Assembly (NCBI RefSeq): GCF_900187105.1
Contig: NZ_LT906482.1
Span: 992,001 to 1,056,000, forward strand
Source: Eikenella corrodens
GTDB lineage: Bacteria > Pseudomonadota > Gammaproteobacteria > Burkholderiales > Neisseriaceae
Reading direction: 5' to 3'
DNA length: 64,000 nt
Of the stretch, positions 62,782 through 64,000 are shown in pieces; the first letter of the stretch is position 1; each line of letters begins with the position of its first letter. A program made the position numbers and the translations under genes. The notes below the pieces were generated by a model. That model was not told the DNA's origin. It ran no database searches and saw only the letters and a list, made by a program, of their open reading frames with translations.

Positions 62782-63315
62782 TTACAGCGTTTCCACCGTG
62801 TGCTGGTCGTTGGTGTAGATGCAGATGCTGCCAGCGATTTCCAGCGCTTTTTTCACCACGGTTTCGGGCGGCAGCTCAGTATTTTCCATCAGCGCACGGG
62901 CGGCAGCTTGGGCAAAAGCCCCGCCGCTGCCGATGGCGGCGATGCCGCCTTCCGGTTCGAGCACGTCGCCGTTGCCGGTGATGATGAGGGTGTTGTCTTT
63001 ATCGGCCACAATCAGCATGGCTTCGAGGCGGCGCAGGGCGCGGTCGGTGCGCCACTCTTTGGCCAGCTCGATGGCGGATACGGTAAGCCGGCCTTGGTGT
63101 TTCTGCAATTTGGCTTCAAAAAGCTCAATCAGCGTAAACGCATCGGCTGTGCCGCCGGCAAATCCGGCCAAAACGGTGTTGTTATACAATTTGCGCACCT
63201 TGCGCGCGGTGGCTTTGATGATGGTGTTGCCTAGGCTGACCTGGCCGTCGCCGCCAATGGCGACTTGGCCGCCCCGGCGTACGGAAACGATGGTGGTGCC
63301 GTCGAATTGCTGCAT
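62782..63315 (-). CDS. hslV: ATP-dependent protease subunit HslV
   Basis: The 177-residue proteasome-like peptidase carries propeptide MQQFDG, with mature Thr7 in [28 protein letters not shown]. The core [20 protein letters not shown] and [18 protein letters not shown] match the family. HslV needs the AAA+ partner HslU, whose gene is not next to it in this window, which departs from the usual hslVU operon. No heat-shock promoter is evident in the 63316-63400 leader. Confidence 0.96.
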   Translation of the reverse strand: MQQFDGTTIVSVRRGGQVAIGGDGQVSLGNTIIKATARKVRKLYNNTVLAGFAGGTADAFTLIELFEAKLQKHQGRLTVSAIELAKEWRTDRALRRLEAMLIVADKDNTLIITGNGDVLEPEGGIAAIGSGGAFAQAAARALMENTELPPETVVKKALEIAGSICIYTNDQHTVETL

Positions 63316-63749
63316 GGTGCTTCCTTTTTTGAAACAGTTGGGAATAGGCGGCAGATTAGGGCAGCAGCGCGAATTTCAATTTATTTGCCAGCTGGCAGAA
63401 GCTAGAGGCTACCTGAAAAAGAGTTTGCTGTTTGTAGCTGGGTTGAAACTGATGCTTTAGCTGCGCAGAAATTCGCTTTGCTCATTTTAACTGCGTTGAA
63501 GCTCACGCTTTCAGGTAGCCTCTGAGTAGTTCCAGCTGGCTGGCGATGTATCAAAAAGAAACCAAACTATATGCCTGTACTGCATGGAGGCGATTATCCT
63601 CGAAGGCTAGCTGAAAGCGTAAACTGCAGCACAGCCCATTTCCTCCGTTTGCACCGCCCAACCGTTTATAAGATAATGGCGGCGTTTTGCGCGGCTGGCA
63701 AAGCCGCCCGATTTTTCCAACCAAATAACTGAAACCAAAAGAGATAACC
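63316..63749. other. Intergenic region between hslV and pgk
   Basis: The 434-base gap contains an inverted DUS pair (63402-63525) with a loop of about 90 bases bearing the companion words TAGCTGCGCAGAAATTCGC and TTAACTGCGTTGAAGCTCAC, and a mutated DUS AGGCTAGCTGAA (about 63604). No gene is seen. Confidence 0.55.
63402..63525. repeat. Long-loop inverted DUS pair with companion words
   Basis: AGAGGCTACCTGAAAAAG and CTTTCAGGTAGCCTCTG are 90 bases apart; the loop contains the clearest copy of the recurring GCAGAAATTCGC...GCGTTGAAGCTCACG words. Confidence 0.6.
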
Positions 63750-64000
63750 ATGTCCTTCCTCAAGCTCACCGAACAAAACGTGCGCGGCAAAACCGTGCTG
63801 ATCCGTGCCGACCTGAACGTGCCGATTAAAGACGGCAAAATCGGCGACGACACCCGCATCCGCGCTTCGCTCGCCTCCGTACGCTACTGCCTGGAAAACG
63901 GCGCGGCCGTTATCCTGATGAGCCACCTCGGCCGCCCCTCCGAGGGCGAGTTCAAGCCCGAAGACGACCTCGCGCCCGTGGCCGCGCATTTGGGCAGCCT
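63750..64000 (+). CDS. pgk: Phosphoglycerate kinase, 5' end only
   Basis: The first 83 codons (window edge cuts the gene) encode [31 protein letters not shown], then [50 protein letters not shown]. These are the N-terminal substrate-binding signatures of phosphoglycerate kinase (RADLNVP and SHLGRP). The full enzyme has about 390 residues and makes ATP from 1,3-bisphosphoglycerate in glycolysis. AAAGAGATAACC precedes ATG 63750. Confidence 0.96.
   Translation, partial: MSFLKLTEQNVRGKTVLIRADLNVPIKDGKIGDDTRIRASLASVRYCLENGAAVILMSHLGRPSEGEFKPEDDLAPVAAHLGS

Overview
The window comes from a GC-rich betaproteobacterium of the family Neisseriaceae, most likely the genus Eikenella. The main evidence is the 12-mer AGGCTACCTGAA, which occurs very many times on both strands, often as closely spaced inverted pairs between genes. 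This is the DNA uptake sequence (DUS) dialect known for Eikenella corrodens. Gene content (earP, AmpG, peroxiredoxin-glutaredoxin fusion, DUF4189 lipoprotein, Correia-like elements) also fits Neisseriaceae. This is chromosomal DNA with mostly housekeeping genes; no rRNA, tRNA or CRISPR was seen.

Layout. 1-5.4 kb: minus-strand genes resembling part of an aryl-polyene-type locus (RND/MMPL exporter running off the left edge, acyl-AMP ligase fused to a hot-dog dehydratase, LolA-like carrier) with a PhzF-family gene in between. 5.5-13.2 kb: hemA, pdxH, pit, galU, hemL, a small membrane protein and a PolB-type 3'-5' exonuclease. 13.3-16.9 kb: an insertion hot spot where an IS1016-like element (IS1595 family) splits a COG2958/HrgA-like gene and an IS5-family (IS1106-like) element splits a small membrane protein gene. 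16.9-31.1 kb: a degenerate S24 protein, tex, a frameshifted SMI1-like gene, darP, ampG, a free-standing acyltransferase resembling the first domain of actinobacterial type I fatty acid synthase, a low-GC two-gene cassette, uvrA and mnmG. This stretch carries DUS of other Neisseriaceae dialects (AGGCCGTCTGAA, AGGTCGTCTGAA, AAGCAGCCTGCA, AGGCTGCCTGAA), which points to import from relatives.

31.1-42.5 kb: small accessory genes (Sel1 protein, AT-rich orphan, secreted protein), AI-2E-type permease, two DMT permeases, a YqjD-YqjE-YqjK-like operon next to a Correia element, thioesterase, panD, surE-pcm-NlpD-like stationary-phase cluster, prmC. 42.5-43.1 kb: a gene-free AT-rich stretch with three 12-bp-spaced DnaA-box-like repeats. 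43.1-50.4 kb: earP, a lipoprotein DsbC, lipoproteins, trpB, and a DMT permease preceded by a TPP riboswitch with an intrinsic terminator. 50.9-64 kb: UDG-family protein, YdcH-like, aroQ-accB-accC, SppA-like protease, a dihydrolipoamide-dehydrogenase-like flavoprotein, Prx-Grx fusion, dnaK with a sigma-32 promoter, ackA, hslV and the 5' end of pgk.

Most transcription units end in inverted DUS pairs that look like intrinsic terminators. DUS also lie inside coding regions, where they encode recurring peptides such as GYLK, LPEN/LPEK, FQVA and FSGS. Start codons were adjusted from the longest open frame wherever a Shine-Dalgarno sequence or an overlapping DUS hairpin argued for a downstream start.
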